A stretch of DNA of 39,820 bases from Christensenella sp. UBA6880 (GTDB lineage Bacteria; Bacillota; Clostridia; Christensenellales; CAG-917). The position numbers and the translations under genes were made by a program. Shown here one piece after another: positions 22,260 through 31,267 of this stretch (positions are counted from its first letter, which is position 1; every line of letters starts with the position of its first letter). The stretch is taken from positions 1 to 39,820 of the forward strand of contig DKCG01000026.1 of NCBI GenBank assembly GCA_002449145.1, written 5' to 3'. The notes below the pieces were generated by a model, which was not told where the DNA came from, ran no database searches, and was given only the letters and a program-made list of their open reading frames with translations.

Positions 22260-25200
22260 ATGTCCCAAAGAATTCACAATCACATGTACGGAACGACGGA
22301 AAGACGCGATTTTTCGCAAATTAAAGAAGTCATTCCCATTCCGTATCTCATTGAGGTGCAAAAGAATTCCTACGCAAATTTCATTGACGCCGGCATCACG
22401 GAAGTGTTCAAAGATTATTCTCCGATCGTTGACTTCTCCGGCAGATTGAAACTCGAATTTTTGTCACACAGATTCGACGGCGAACCCAAGTACACCGTCA
22501 AAGAGTGCAAAGATCGCGACGCAACGTATGCTATTCCTCTCAAGGTGAAGGCACGCCTCACCAACAACGAAACCGGCGAAGTGGTCGAACAAGAAGTGTT
22601 TATGGGCGACTTCCCGCTTATGACGGACGCAGGTTCTTTCGTTATCAACGGTGCAGAGCGCGTTATCGTGTCACAACTTGTCAGAAGCCCCGGCGTTTAC
22701 AACGATAAGGTGCTTGACAAGAACGGCGTACCTCGTTATGCGACGACCGTCATCCCCAACAGAGGCGCGTGGCTGGAATACGAACAAGATTCCAACGAAG
22801 TGCAATGGGTGCACGTCGACAGAACGAGAAAAATCACCGCGACTACGCTTTTGAGAGCACTCGGCTACGGCACGGACGAGCAAATCATCGACTTGTTCGG
22901 CGGGGACGAGATGATCGTAAAGACTTGCGAAAAAGACGCTCAATGCAAGAGCGAGGAACAAGGCAAAATCGATTTGTTCCGTCGTTTGCGTCCGGGCGAA
23001 GTTCCCACGGTCGAAGGTGCGAACATCCTCATTCACAACACGTTCTACGATTACAAGCGTTACGACTTGGCAAAGGTCGGCCGCTATAAATACAACAAGA
23101 AACTCGCACTTGCAACGCGTATTGCGGGCTACACCCTCGCAGAAGACGTCGTAAGCAACGTCACGGGCGAAATCCTCGCACAAAAGGGCGAAGTCGTCGA
23201 CGAGGCAAAGGGCAGAGAAATTCAAAACAACGCCGTCAACGTGGTCTGGCTTGCATACACCGACCATGACGGAAAAGAAAAGAAATTCAAAGTCATCGGC
23301 AACAACACCGTCGACCTCGACGCGTTCGTCGATTGCAATCCCAGAGACCTCGGCATCACCGAAAAGGTTTACTATCCCAACCTCAAAGCCCTTATGGACG
23401 AATTCGGTGCGAACAAGGACGAATTGTTGCTTGCGATCCGCTCGTCCGTGGACGAACTCGTTTACAAGCACATCACGCTTGACGACATCGTCGCAATCGA
23501 GGACTACAACCTCGGCTTGCGCTACGGCTTCGGCACTTGCGACGACATCGACCACCTTGCAAACCGTCGCGTTCGCGCGGTAGGCGAGTTGCTTCAAAAT
23601 CAATTCCGTATCGGAATCTCACGCCTTGAAAGAGTCATCAAAGAGAGAATGGCGTCCGCACAGGAGAATGCGGAAATCACGCCTCAAACGCTCATCAACA
23701 TTCGTCCGGTAACGAGCGCAATCAAAGAGTTCTTCGGATCTTCGCAGTTGTCGCAATTTATGGACCAACCCAACCCGATTGCAGAACTTACGCACAAACG
23801 TAAACTTTCCGCACTCGGCCCCGGCGGCTTGAACAGAGAGCGCGCAAGTTTCGAGGTCCGCGACGTTCACCACTCGCACTACGGACGTATGTGTCCTATC
23901 GAAACGCCTGAAGGTCAAAACATCGGTCTTATCACGTCGTTGTCCTCTTACGCGAAAGTCAACGAGTACGGATTTATCGAAACGCCGTACCGCAAAATCG
24001 ACAAGGCGACGGGCGTCGTAACCGACGAGGTCGTTTATATGGCGGCGGACGAAGAAGACAAATACGTCATCGCACAAGCGAACGAACCGCTCGACGAAGA
24101 AAGCAAATTCGTGCGCAACCGCGTCAACTGCCGTATTCAAAAGGATATTCGAGAAGTTCCAAAGGAAAGAGCGGACTATATGGACGTCAACCCCAAGCAA
24201 CTTATCTCGATTGCAACCGCGCTTATCCCGTTCCTCGAAAACGACGATACCAACCGCGCTCTTATGGGCTCGAACATGCAACGTCAGGCAGTTCCGCTTC
24301 TCAAGCCGCAAACGCCTATGATCGCAACGGGCGTCGAACATAAGATCGCTTACGACTCGGGCGTTTTGAAGATCGCAAAACACGACGGTTTCGTAAAATA
24401 CGTCGACAGCGACAAGATCGTCATCGAGTGCAACGACGGCACGACGGATACTTACATTCTCAGCAAGTTCGAGCGTTCAAACCAATCCACTTGCATAAAT
24501 CAACATCCTATCGTCAACAAGGGCGACAAAGTGTACGGCCCGATCTACGACGATAAGGGCAACCTCACGAGAGAGGGTACGGTCATTGCAGACGGCCCCG
24601 CAACCGATCACGGCGAACTCGCTCTGGGCAGAAATATGCTCATCGGCTTTATGTCGTGGGAAGGTTACAACTACGAGGACGCAGTACTTATCAGCGAAGA
24701 ACTCGTGCGCGACGATTTGTATACTTCCATCCACATCGAAGAATACGAAATCGAATGCCGCGACACCAAACTCGGCGACGAGCAAATCACCAGAGATATT
24801 CCGAACCTCAGCGACGAAGTGCTCAAAAACCTCGACGAAGACGGTATCGTTATGGTGGGTGCGGAGGTCAAACCCGGCGACATCCTCGTCGGTAAAGTCA
24901 CCCCGAAGGGCGAAACCGAACTCACACCCGAAGAAAGATTGCTTCGCGCAATCTTCGGCGAGAAGGCAAGAGAAGTGCGCGATACGTCCTTGCGTGTTCC
25001 CAACGGCGAGAGCGGTATCGTAGTAGACGTCAAGATATTCACGAGAAAGAACAAAGACGAACTCGCACCCGGCGTAAACAAACTCGTGCGCGTGTACATC
25101 GCTCAAAAGAGAAAAATCTCGGTCGGCGACAAGATGGCGGGTCGTCACGGAAACAAGGGCGTCGTTTCGAGAGTGCTTCCCAAAGAGGATATGCCTTTCC

Positions 25201-26075
25201 TTGCAGACGGCACGCCGCTTCAAATCGTTCTTAACCCGCTCGGCGTTCCTAGCCGTATGAACATCGGACAAGTTCTCGAAGTTCACCTCGGACTCATCGC
25301 TCATATGCTCGACTGGAAAGTCGCAACCCCCGTGTTCGACGGCGCAAACGAGCAAGACATCAAACAACTGTTCCAACAATGCGGACTCGTCAACGAGGAC
25401 GGCGAAGTGGACGGCAAGATTCAACTCTACGACGGAAGAACGGGCGAACCGTTTGAAAACCGCGCGACGGTAGGTTATATGTACTACCTCAAACTGCATC
25501 ACCTCGTAGACGATAAGATTCACGCAAGAAGCACCGGCCCGTACAGCGTCATCACGCAACAACCGCTGGGCGGCAAGGCTCAATTCGGCGGACAACGTTT
25601 CGGCGAAATGGAAGTCTGGGCACTCGAAGCGTACGGCGCGGCAAACGTCTTGCAAGAAATCTTGACGGTCAAATCGGACGACGTCGTCGGTCGTGTCAAG
25701 ACTTACGAATCCATCGTCAAAGGCAGCAATATTTCCGAGCCCGGTATTCCCGAATCCTTCAAGGTTTTGGTCAAGGAACTTCAATCCCTCGCTCTCGACG
25801 TCAAAGTTCTCACCGAGGACAACGACGAAGTCAAGTTGCGCGAATACGACGAGGACATCGACTTCGATACGCCTATCGGCAAGAAACACGAGGAACTCAA
25901 AGAAATCGATATTCTCGGTGACAACAACATCTTCGGCGATCTCGGCGAAAGCAAGAGCGACACGGATACGAGTTTGTTCGACACCGACGATGACGACGAA
26001 AGCATTTTCAGCGCACTCACCGAAGGCACGCCCGATATGAGCGACATCTTCGGTACAAACTCCGACGAAGAGTAA
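22260..26075 (+). CDS. rpoB: DNA-directed RNA polymerase subunit beta
   Basis: A 1271-residue beta subunit. The rifampicin region SQLSQFMDQPNPIAELTHKR is present with the Asp, His and Ser positions (E. coli D516, H526, S531) of sensitive enzymes; Lys replaces Arg529. ALGPGGLNRERASFEVRDVH, HYGRMCPIETPEGQNIGLI, GDKMAGRHGNKGVVSRVLP and GKAQFGGQRFGEMEVWALEA are standard. The C-terminus has an acidic tail of about 60 residues. AAGGAGTG precedes the ATG by five bases. Unlike most bacteria, no rplJ or rplL lies in front; the gene has its own strong promoter. Confidence 0.99.
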   Translation: MSQRIHNHMYGTTERRDFSQIKEVIPIPYLIEVQKNSYANFIDAGITEVFKDYSPIVDFSGRLKLEFLSHRFDGEPKYTVKECKDRDATYAIPLKVKARLTNNETGEVVEQEVFMGDFPLMTDAGSFVINGAERVIVSQLVRSPGVYNDKVLDKNGVPRYATTVIPNRGAWLEYEQDSNEVQWVHVDRTRKITATTLLRALGYGTDEQIIDLFGGDEMIVKTCEKDAQCKSEEQGKIDLFRRLRPGEVPTVEGANILIHNTFYDYKRYDLAKVGRYKYNKKLALATRIAGYTLAEDVVSNVTGEILAQKGEVVDEAKGREIQNNAVNVVWLAYTDHDGKEKKFKVIGNNTVDLDAFVDCNPRDLGITEKVYYPNLKALMDEFGANKDELLLAIRSSVDELVYKHITLDDIVAIEDYNLGLRYGFGTCDDIDHLANRRVRAVGELLQNQFRIGISRLERVIKERMASAQENAEITPQTLINIRPVTSAIKEFFGSSQLSQFMDQPNPIAELTHKRKLSALGPGGLNRERASFEVRDVHHSHYGRMCPIETPEGQNIGLITSLSSYAKVNEYGFIETPYRKIDKATGVVTDEVVYMAADEEDKYVIAQANEPLDEESKFVRNRVNCRIQKDIREVPKERADYMDVNPKQLISIATALIPFLENDDTNRALMGSNMQRQAVPLLKPQTPMIATGVEHKIAYDSGVLKIAKHDGFVKYVDSDKIVIECNDGTTDTYILSKFERSNQSTCINQHPIVNKGDKVYGPIYDDKGNLTREGTVIADGPATDHGELALGRNMLIGFMSWEGYNYEDAVLISEELVRDDLYTSIHIEEYEIECRDTKLGDEQITRDIPNLSDEVLKNLDEDGIVMVGAEVKPGDILVGKVTPKGETELTPEERLLRAIFGEKAREVRDTSLRVPNGESGIVVDVKIFTRKNKDELAPGVNKLVRVYIAQKRKISVGDKMAGRHGNKGVVSRVLPKEDMPFLADGTPLQIVLNPLGVPSRMNIGQVLEVHLGLIAHMLDWKVATPVFDGANEQDIKQLFQQCGLVNEDGEVDGKIQLYDGRTGEPFENRATVGYMYYLKLHHLVDDKIHARSTGPYSVITQQPLGGKAQFGGQRFGEMEVWALEAYGAANVLQEILTVKSDDVVGRVKTYESIVKGSNISEPGIPESFKVLVKELQSLALDVKVLTEDNDEVKLREYDEDIDFDTPIGKKHEELKEIDILGDNNIFGDLGESKSDTDTSLFDTDDDDESIFSALTEGTPDMSDIFGTNSDEE

Positions 26076-26088
26076 TAGGAGGCGACAT

Positions 26089-29000
26089 ATGTACGAACTC
26101 AGCAATTTCGATGCAATTCAAATCGGTATCGCTTCGCCCGAAAAGATCAGAGAATGGTCTCACGGCGAAGTCACGAAACCCGAAACTATAAACTACCGCA
26201 CGCAAAAGCCCGAAAAAGACGGCCTTTTCTGCGAGAAAATCTTTGGACCTACCCGCGACTGGGAATGCCATTGCGGAAGATATAAGAGAATCCGCTATAA
26301 AGGCGTTATCTGCGAAAAGTGCGGCGTCGAGGTCACCAAATCCAAAGTCCGTCGTGAAAGAATGGGACATATCGAACTCGCTTGCCCCGTCACGCACATT
26401 TGGTATTTGAGAGGCGTTCCTTCAAGAATCAGTATCCTCTTGGACGTTTCGCCTAAGGAACTCGAACAAGTCGTTTACTTCGTGTCCTTCATCGTTCTCG
26501 ATCCGGGCAAAGTCGGCGAACTTCGCAAAAAACAAGTCATCAGCGACAAAGAGTACAGAGAACTTCTCGAAAAGTACGACGCAAAAGACTTCAAAGTGGG
26601 TATGGGCGCAGAGGCAGTCAAAGAACTTCTTATGGAAGTCGACCTCGAAAAAGAAAGCGAACAACTCAAAAACATCATCAATAATTCCGTCGGACAAAAA
26701 CGTCTCAAAGCGGTCAAGCGTCTCGAAATCGTCGAAGCGTTCCGTCAATCGGGCAACAAACCCGAATGGATGGTTCTCGACGTGCTTCCCGTGCTTCCGC
26801 CCGAACTCCGTCCGATGATTCAACTCGACGGCGGCAGATTTGCAACCAGCGACCTCAACGATTTGTATCGCAGAGTCATCAACCGCAACAACCGCCTCAA
26901 AAAACTCAAAGAACTCGGCGCGCCCGACATCATCGTGCGCAACGAAAAACGTATGCTTCAAGAAGCCGTCGACGCTCTCATCGACAACGGCCGCAGAGGC
27001 AAAGCGGTTTCGGGCCCCGGCAACAGAGATCTCAAATCGCTCTCGGGTATGCTTCGCGGCAAACAAGGTCGTTTCCGTCAAAACTTGCTCGGTAAGCGCG
27101 TAGACTATTCCGGTCGTTCGGTTATCGTCGTCGGTCCCGAACTCAAACTCTATCAATGCGGTTTGCCAAAGGAAATGGCTCTGGAACTCTTCAAACCGTT
27201 CATTATGAACAAACTCGTCGAGCGCAACCTTTGCCACAACATCAAGAGCGCAAAACGTTTCGTCGATACGGGCAAGAATCAAGTTTGGGATATTCTCGAA
27301 GAAATCATCAAGGATCACCCCGTGCTTCTCAACCGTGCACCGACGCTTCACAGACTCGGTATTCAAGCGTTCGAGCCCGTGCTCGTAGAGGGTAGAGCAA
27401 TCAAACTTCACCCGCTCGCCTGCGGCGCGTTCAACGCGGACTTCGACGGCGACCAAATGGCTGTTCACGTTCCTCTTTCCATCGAGGCGCAAGCGGAAGC
27501 AAGAATATTGATGCTCTGCACCAACAACATTCTCAAACTTTCGGACGGCAAACCTATCGTTTCGCCGACGCAAGATATGGTCATCGGTTCTTACTACCTC
27601 ACGATAGTCAAACCGGGCGCGAAAGGCGAGGGCAACTACTATAGTTCCTTCGACGAGGCGATGATGGCGTATCAAGACAAGGACCTTACGCTTCAATCCC
27701 TCTGCTACATTCGCACTCAAGTGCAAGACGAGGACGGTTACGTTCACAACAAACTTTTGCACACCACGATCGGCCGTTGCATCTTCAACGACAACTTGCC
27801 GCAAGATTTGCAATTCGTCGACAGATCGATTGCAGAGAATAAGGGTCAACTCGAAGTCGAAGGCATTTTGGGCATCAACGCCTGCGTGGACGAAAATCAA
27901 TTCCACGAACTCGTTGACTTGTTTAGAAGCGAGGACGTCAACCAAGACTCGTGCGTGCGCGCGCGTTCCATATTAAAGAGAAACGCGTCCGACGAGCAAA
28001 TCGCTCAAATCGCGACGGCGGTCAAGGAAGCGGGCGATCTCGACCTCGACAATCCCAAAGTGTTCTCTCGTGAAATCACCGCGCTTCGCGAAAGCATACA
28101 AAAAGCGCTCGGCAAGAAAGCGATGGCTATCGGCAAGAAGCAACTCAGTATGATTGTCGACAATTGCTTCAAGTATCACGGCGCAACCGAAACGGCGGCA
28201 ATGCTCGACAAGATCAAATCGCTCGGTTACAAGTACTCGACGATCGGCGCAATCACCGCTTCCGTCTTCGATATGCACATCCCCGGCGACAAGAAAATGA
28301 TCGTTCACCAAGCGGAAGAACAAGTCGTTCGTATCGAAAAATTGCACGCAAGAGGAGTTCTTTCGGACGAGGGTCGTTACAAAGAAATCATCAAGATTTG
28401 GAAAGACGCTGCAGACAAGGTCGAAAACGAACTCAAGAAAGGTCTTGACGACTTCAACCCGATTTGGATGATGGCAAACTCCGGCGCGCGTGGTAGTATG
28501 GGACAAATCCGACAACTCGCAGGTATGCGTGGCTTGATGGCTGACCCGTCCGGTCGTACTATCGAGTTGCCTGTTCGCTCGTCCTTCCGTGAAGGCTTGT
28601 CCGTTTTGGAATACTTCATTTCATCGCACGGCGGAAGAAAAGGTCTTGCGGATACCGCTCTTAAAACGGCTGACTCGGGCTACCTCACAAGACGTCTCGT
28701 CGACGTATCGCACTCGGTCGTCGTCAGAGAACAAGACTGCGGCGACACCAAAGGTACGTTCATCACCGCAATCAGAGACGAAAAGAGCGTCATCGAAGCG
28801 CTTGCAGACCGTATCGCGGGCAGATACACCATCGGAAACGTGGTTGACCCCGCAACGGGCGAAATCATCTGCGAAGGCGACACGCTCATTTCAAGCGACA
28901 AAGCAAAAGAAATCGACAAGAAACTCACTTCTTACTGGGAAGCAAACGGTTCGGATATGCACCATCAACCCGGCGTGCTTATCCGCTCGATTCTCACTTG

Positions 29001-29949
29001 TAAGTCCAAAAACGGCGTGTGCGCAAAATGCTACGGTAAGAATATGGCTTCGGGCAACCCCGTCAAGATCGGCGAAGCGGTCGGTATCATCGCCGCACAG
29101 TCAATCGGCGAACCCGGCACTCAGCTCACGATGCGTACCTTCCACTCGGGCGGCGTCGCAACCGACGACGACATCACGCAAGGTTTGCCGCGTGTCGAAG
29201 AATTGTTCGAAGCGCGCAATCCTAAAGGTAAGGCGGTCATCACCGAGAACAACGGTATCGTCCACATTTCCGACGATCGCCGTGAAATCACGGTTACGGG
29301 CCCGGACGGCGAGGCAAAATCCTACGCTATCCCGTACAACGCAAACATTCTCGTCGGCGAGGGCGAAACCATCGGCGCGGGCGATCCGCTCACCAAAGGT
29401 TCAATCAACCCGCAAGATATGCTTCGCGCAAAGGGCGTAAAGGGCGTTCAGGAATACATCGCAAAGGAAGTTCAATCCGCATACCGCACCGCAGGCGTCG
29501 AAATCAACGACAAACACGTTGAGGTTATCGTAAGACAAATGCTTCGCAAAGTCCGTATCGAAAATCAAGGCGATACGAATATGCTTCCCGGCACTCTCGT
29601 CGACTTGCTCTCTTACGAGGAAGAAAACGAAAAAGCAATCGAAAACGGCGGCGTTCCCGCAACGGCGAAACGTACCCTTTTGGGTATCACCAAAGCCGCT
29701 CTCGCAACGGAATCCTTCCTCTCGGCTGCGTCCTTCCAAGAGACAGCAAAAGTCTTGGCAGAGGCTGCAATCAACAACAGAAAAGACCCGCTTCTCGGCT
29801 TGAAAGAGAACGTCATCATCGGCAAACTTATTCCTGCCGGCACGGGTATGAAGTGCTATAAGAACGTCACGACGGTTGCGGAAAATCAAACCCAACCCGC
29901 CGACATCATCCTCGACCAACACATCGAGGACGAACTCGAAGAAGAATAA
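26089..29949 (+). CDS. rpoC: DNA-directed RNA polymerase subunit beta'
   Basis: A 1286-residue beta' subunit, 13 bases after rpoB with GGAGG in the gap. The N-terminal zinc ribbon (CHCGRYK...CEKCGVEV), the lid/rudder region KQGRFRQNLLGKRVDYSGRS, catalytic NADFDGDQMAVH (Asp451, Asp453, Asp455 hold the magnesium), the bridge helix region and the second zinc site (CKSKNGVCAKCYG with the upstream Cys) are present. IGEPGTQLTMRTFHSGG marks the trigger-loop region. No large lineage insertions are seen. Its stop TAA shares its last base with the metK start codon. Confidence 0.99.
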   Translation: MYELSNFDAIQIGIASPEKIREWSHGEVTKPETINYRTQKPEKDGLFCEKIFGPTRDWECHCGRYKRIRYKGVICEKCGVEVTKSKVRRERMGHIELACPVTHIWYLRGVPSRISILLDVSPKELEQVVYFVSFIVLDPGKVGELRKKQVISDKEYRELLEKYDAKDFKVGMGAEAVKELLMEVDLEKESEQLKNIINNSVGQKRLKAVKRLEIVEAFRQSGNKPEWMVLDVLPVLPPELRPMIQLDGGRFATSDLNDLYRRVINRNNRLKKLKELGAPDIIVRNEKRMLQEAVDALIDNGRRGKAVSGPGNRDLKSLSGMLRGKQGRFRQNLLGKRVDYSGRSVIVVGPELKLYQCGLPKEMALELFKPFIMNKLVERNLCHNIKSAKRFVDTGKNQVWDILEEIIKDHPVLLNRAPTLHRLGIQAFEPVLVEGRAIKLHPLACGAFNADFDGDQMAVHVPLSIEAQAEARILMLCTNNILKLSDGKPIVSPTQDMVIGSYYLTIVKPGAKGEGNYYSSFDEAMMAYQDKDLTLQSLCYIRTQVQDEDGYVHNKLLHTTIGRCIFNDNLPQDLQFVDRSIAENKGQLEVEGILGINACVDENQFHELVDLFRSEDVNQDSCVRARSILKRNASDEQIAQIATAVKEAGDLDLDNPKVFSREITALRESIQKALGKKAMAIGKKQLSMIVDNCFKYHGATETAAMLDKIKSLGYKYSTIGAITASVFDMHIPGDKKMIVHQAEEQVVRIEKLHARGVLSDEGRYKEIIKIWKDAADKVENELKKGLDDFNPIWMMANSGARGSMGQIRQLAGMRGLMADPSGRTIELPVRSSFREGLSVLEYFISSHGGRKGLADTALKTADSGYLTRRLVDVSHSVVVREQDCGDTKGTFITAIRDEKSVIEALADRIAGRYTIGNVVDPATGEIICEGDTLISSDKAKEIDKKLTSYWEANGSDMHHQPGVLIRSILTCKSKNGVCAKCYGKNMASGNPVKIGEAVGIIAAQSIGEPGTQLTMRTFHSGGVATDDDITQGLPRVEELFEARNPKGKAVITENNGIVHISDDRREITVTGPDGEAKSYAIPYNANILVGEGETIGAGDPLTKGSINPQDMLRAKGVKGVQEYIAKEVQSAYRTAGVEINDKHVEVIVRQMLRKVRIENQGDTNMLPGTLVDLLSYEEENEKAIENGGVPATAKRTLLGITKAALATESFLSAASFQETAKVLAEAAINNRKDPLLGLKENVIIGKLIPAGTGMKCYKNVTTVAENQTQPADIILDQHIEDELEEE

Positions 29950-31130
29950 TGAAAAGAAGATTTTTTACATCTGAAAGCGTAACGGAAGGACATCCCGACA
30001 AGGTGTGCGACCAAATCGCAGACGCAATTCTCGACGACATTTTCGCAGAGGACACCTCTGCGAGAGTCGCCGTTGAAGTGTGCGCCACGACGGGTATGGT
30101 TATGGTGTTCGGCGAAGTCAGCACCAAGCATTACTGCGACATTCCCACAATCGTAAGAGGTGTCGTCAAAGACGTAGGCTACAACGACAGTTCGCTCGGA
30201 TTCGACTACAAAACGTGCGCGGTGCTCAGTTCCATCGACGAGCAATCGCCCGACATCGCTATGGGCGTCAACGACGCAACCGACGGCGACGGCAAGGACG
30301 ATTACGACAAGACGGGCGCAGGCGACCAAGGTATGATGTTCGGATACGCTTGCGACGAAACCGAGTCGCTTATGCCGCTTCCCATCACGCTTGCTCACGC
30401 GCTCACGAAACGCCTTACCGACGTCAGAAAGAGCGGCGAACTTGCGTGGCTTCGTCCCGACGGCAAAGCTCAAGTCACCGTCGAATATATCGACGACGTT
30501 CCCGAAAGAGTGGACACTATCGTTGTGAGTTGCCAACATTCCGAAAACGTAAGTATGGACGAACTCGAAGAAGAAATAATCGACAAGGTTATCTCTTACG
30601 CGATTCCGCAAGAGTACATCGACGACGATACGAAGATTTACATCAATCCGACGGGAAGATTCGTAATCGGCGGACCGGCGGGCGACAGCGGCGTTACGGG
30701 AAGAAAGATTATCGTCGACACGTACGGCGGATTCTGTCCTCACGGCGGCGGCGCGTTCAGCGGCAAAGACCCCACGAAAGTGGACAGAAGCGCGTCCTAT
30801 ATGGCTCGTTACATCTGCAAGAATCTCGTTGCGGCAGGCGTGTGCAAGAGAGCGGAATTGCAAGTTGCATACGCAATCGGTATGGCGCACCCCGTTTCCG
30901 TGTACGTCAACACCTACGGCACGGGTATCATCGACGACGATTCGCTTGCAAAAGTCGTGCGTGAAGTGTTCGATTTGCGCCCGAAGGCGATTATCGACCA
31001 TTTGCACCTTGCAAGCCCCATTTACCGCAAAACTTCCAACTACGGACATTTCGGCAAGGAAGGTTTCAGTTGGGAAGAAACGGATATGGTCGAGCAAGTC
31101 AAACAAGCAGTAGAAAAATACAAATTTTGA
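29949..31130 (+). CDS. metK: S-adenosylmethionine synthase
   Basis: A 393-residue MetK, which joins ATP and methionine to give S-adenosylmethionine. FTSESVTEGHPDKVCDQIADA (His15, Asp17 in the ATP site), GAGDQGMMFGYACDE (123-137), GRFVIGGPAGDSGVTGRKI and DTYGG, HGGGAFSGKDPTKVDRSA are the family signatures. The ATG overlaps the rpoC stop by one base (TAATG), and no separate strong ribosome-binding site is seen, so translation is probably coupled to rpoC. Location directly in the rpoBC operon is unusual. A strong terminator follows. Confidence 0.98.
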   Translation: MKRRFFTSESVTEGHPDKVCDQIADAILDDIFAEDTSARVAVEVCATTGMVMVFGEVSTKHYCDIPTIVRGVVKDVGYNDSSLGFDYKTCAVLSSIDEQSPDIAMGVNDATDGDGKDDYDKTGAGDQGMMFGYACDETESLMPLPITLAHALTKRLTDVRKSGELAWLRPDGKAQVTVEYIDDVPERVDTIVVSCQHSENVSMDELEEEIIDKVISYAIPQEYIDDDTKIYINPTGRFVIGGPAGDSGVTGRKIIVDTYGGFCPHGGGAFSGKDPTKVDRSASYMARYICKNLVAAGVCKRAELQVAYAIGMAHPVSVYVNTYGTGIIDDDSLAKVVREVFDLRPKAIIDHLHLASPIYRKTSNYGHFGKEGFSWEETDMVEQVKQAVEKYKF

Positions 31131-31141
31131 ATACGCGAGAT

Positions 31142-31171
31142 AAAAACGGTAGGATAACCCTACCGTTTTTT
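31142..31171 (+). terminator. terminator of rpoBC-metK
   Basis: AAAAACGGTAGG (31142-31153) pairs with CCTACCGTTTTT (31159-31170), followed by more T, 12 bases after the metK stop. Confidence 0.93.
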
Positions 31172-31174
31172 CTC

Positions 31175-31242
31175 AAAAACGCCGTAAAAACGTTATAAAA
31201 AACGGCTTAAAAACGCCGTAAAATCGGCGTTAAAATCGAAAA
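31175..31242 (+). promoter_or_regulatory. phased A-tracts in front of recD2
   Basis: A-tracts centred near 31177, 31188, 31199.5, 31211, 31221.5 and 31233.5 are about 11 bp apart, separated by ACGCCGT/CGGCGTT-type words that also form inverted repeats. The recD2 start is 26 bases further on. No clear -35/-10 pair could be assigned. Confidence 0.5.
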
Positions 31243-31267
31243 TAATATCATCGAAAAGGGAAGAAGG

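Noticed and set aside
24477..27945. Long minus-strand frames (542 and 507 codons) across rpoB and rpoC
   Set aside because: They arise from the codon bias of the highly expressed rpoBC genes. Their products show no family features and no start signals.
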